Assembly: GCA_003695505.1 (NCBI GenBank)
Contig: RFIY01000043.1
Span: 1-5,960 of the forward strand
DNA from: J088 sp003695505 [NCBI: Candidatus Dadabacteria bacterium]
Lineage (GTDB): Bacteria > J088
Direction: 5' to 3'
Length of the DNA stretch: 5,960 nucleotides
Below are positions 5,182 through 5,960 of the stretch, one piece after another. The notes beneath the pieces are model-generated. The model was not told the DNA's origin. It searched no databases and saw only the letters and a program-made list of their open reading frames with translations. The stretch's first letter is position 1, and each line of letters starts with the position of its first letter. The position numbers and the translations under genes were made by a program.

Positions 5182-5960
5182 ATGCCTTCTGCAGCCGAAA
5201 TGATTCAAGTTCCAGCCGATGGCGAAAAGATCACCCTGACCGATGGAACGCTCCATGTTCCGGATCGCCCGATCGTTCCGTTCATTGAGGGCGATGGTAC
5301 CGGTCCCGATATCTGGCGCGCGAGCCAGCGCATCCTCGACGCGGCAGTCGAAAAAGCCTACGGTGGCAGCCGCAAGATTGCCTGGATGGAAGTCTACGCC
5401 GGGGAAAAAGCCTTCAATCTGTTCGAAAACTGGCTGCCCGACGAAACCGTCGAAGCGTTTCGCGAGTACCTGGTGGGCATCAAGGGACCGCTGACGACGC
5501 CGATTGGCGGCGGTATCCGTTCGCTCAACGTCGCGTTGCGGCAGATGCTGGATCTGTACGTATGCCTGCGCCCGGTGCGCTACTTCGATGGTGTACCATC
5601 ACCGGTACGCCACCCCGAGCTGGTCGACATGGTGATTTTCCGCGAAAACACCGAAGACATCTATGCAGGTATCGAATGGGAGCAGGGCACGCCGGCGGCG
5701 CAGAAGGTTCTCGATTTCCTGAAAACGGAATTTCCGGAGTCCTACGCCAAGATCCGCTTCCCGGAAAGCTCCGGCCTTGGGCTGAAGCCGGTTTCCCGGG
5801 AAGGCACCGAACGCCTGGTGCGCGGGGCGATTGACTATGCGATCCGCAATGGGCGCAAGAGCGTCACGCTGGTGCACAAGGGCAACATCATGAAGTTCAC
5901 GGAAGGCGCCTTCCGGAACTGGGGCTATGCGCTCGCCGAACGCGAGTATGCGGACAAAAC
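5182..5960 (+). CDS. icd: Isocitrate dehydrogenase (NADP-dependent), 5' part (259 codons, runs off the window)
   Basis: TCA-cycle enzyme in the cytoplasm: oxidative decarboxylation of isocitrate to 2-oxoglutarate with NADP reduction, acting as a homodimer. Seen: the sequence follows the E. coli-type Icd closely: [18 protein letters not shown] opening ([12 protein letters not shown], 32-43), [69 protein letters not shown], and [23 protein letters not shown]. Substrate-site residues are present: S114 and N116, R120, R130, R154, Y161 and K233. S114 corresponds to the E. coli serine phosphorylated by the AceK kinase/phosphatase, so glyoxylate-shunt control is possible if aceK exists elsewhere. 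The usual length is about 416 residues, so roughly 160 codons, including two metal-binding aspartates and the NADP-specificity residues, lie beyond the edge; NADP use is inferred from subfamily. Frame is intact up to base 5960. Confidence 0.96.
   Translation, partial: MPSAAEMIQVPADGEKITLTDGTLHVPDRPIVPFIEGDGTGPDIWRASQRILDAAVEKAYGGSRKIAWMEVYAGEKAFNLFENWLPDETVEAFREYLVGIKGPLTTPIGGGIRSLNVALRQMLDLYVCLRPVRYFDGVPSPVRHPELVDMVIFRENTEDIYAGIEWEQGTPAAQKVLDFLKTEFPESYAKIRFPESSGLGLKPVSREGTERLVRGAIDYAIRNGRKSVTLVHKGNIMKFTEGAFRNWGYALAEREYADK

Overview
The window reads as ordinary chromosomal DNA of a moderately GC-rich (roughly 60 %) proteobacterium, most likely a gammaproteobacterium. The best marker is the NADP-type isocitrate dehydrogenase at the right edge, which is close along its length to the E. 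coli/proteobacterial Icd subfamily. Shine-Dalgarno sites (AGGAG, AAGGAG), a Sec lipoprotein signal and an AxA signal-peptidase site fit a Gram-negative host. I see no tRNA, rRNA, CRISPR array, insertion sequence or phage gene. Species-level placement is not possible from this window.

Layout, left to right. (1) 9-1388 (+): a lipoprotein of the metal-dependent amidohydrolase superfamily with all metal ligands present. (2) 1382-2314 (-): a secreted TPR-type protein resembling the TatT family, convergent with gene 1 and overlapping its end by 7 bp. (3) About 2342-3860 (+): a receiver domain followed by three PAS-like domains and no output domain. Its first canonical start in the continuous frame (ATG 2424) falls inside the receiver domain. 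The missing N-terminus lies upstream in two frames, which suggests a 2-nt deletion in a CG run or a non-AUG start. (4) 3934-4413 (+): a split-barrel PPOX-family flavin/F420-type protein. (5) 4427-5005 (-): an isochorismatase-fold protein, convergent with gene 4, in which two of the three catalytic residues are replaced (Lys to Arg, Cys to Ser). (6) 5182-5960 (+): the first 259 codons of icd, cut by the window edge, preceded by a good sigma70-type promoter and a strong ribosome binding site.

The genes alternate in strand and do not form a shared operon. Only genes 3 and 4 run in the same direction next to each other, and gene 4 has its own strong ribosome binding site after a 73-bp gap. I see no coherent multi-gene system. 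The observations most worth checking are the broken or non-AUG start of the REC-PAS protein, its lack of any output domain, and the substituted active site of the isochorismatase-like protein. No gene-free stretch exceeds 300 bases; the longest is 5006-5181.
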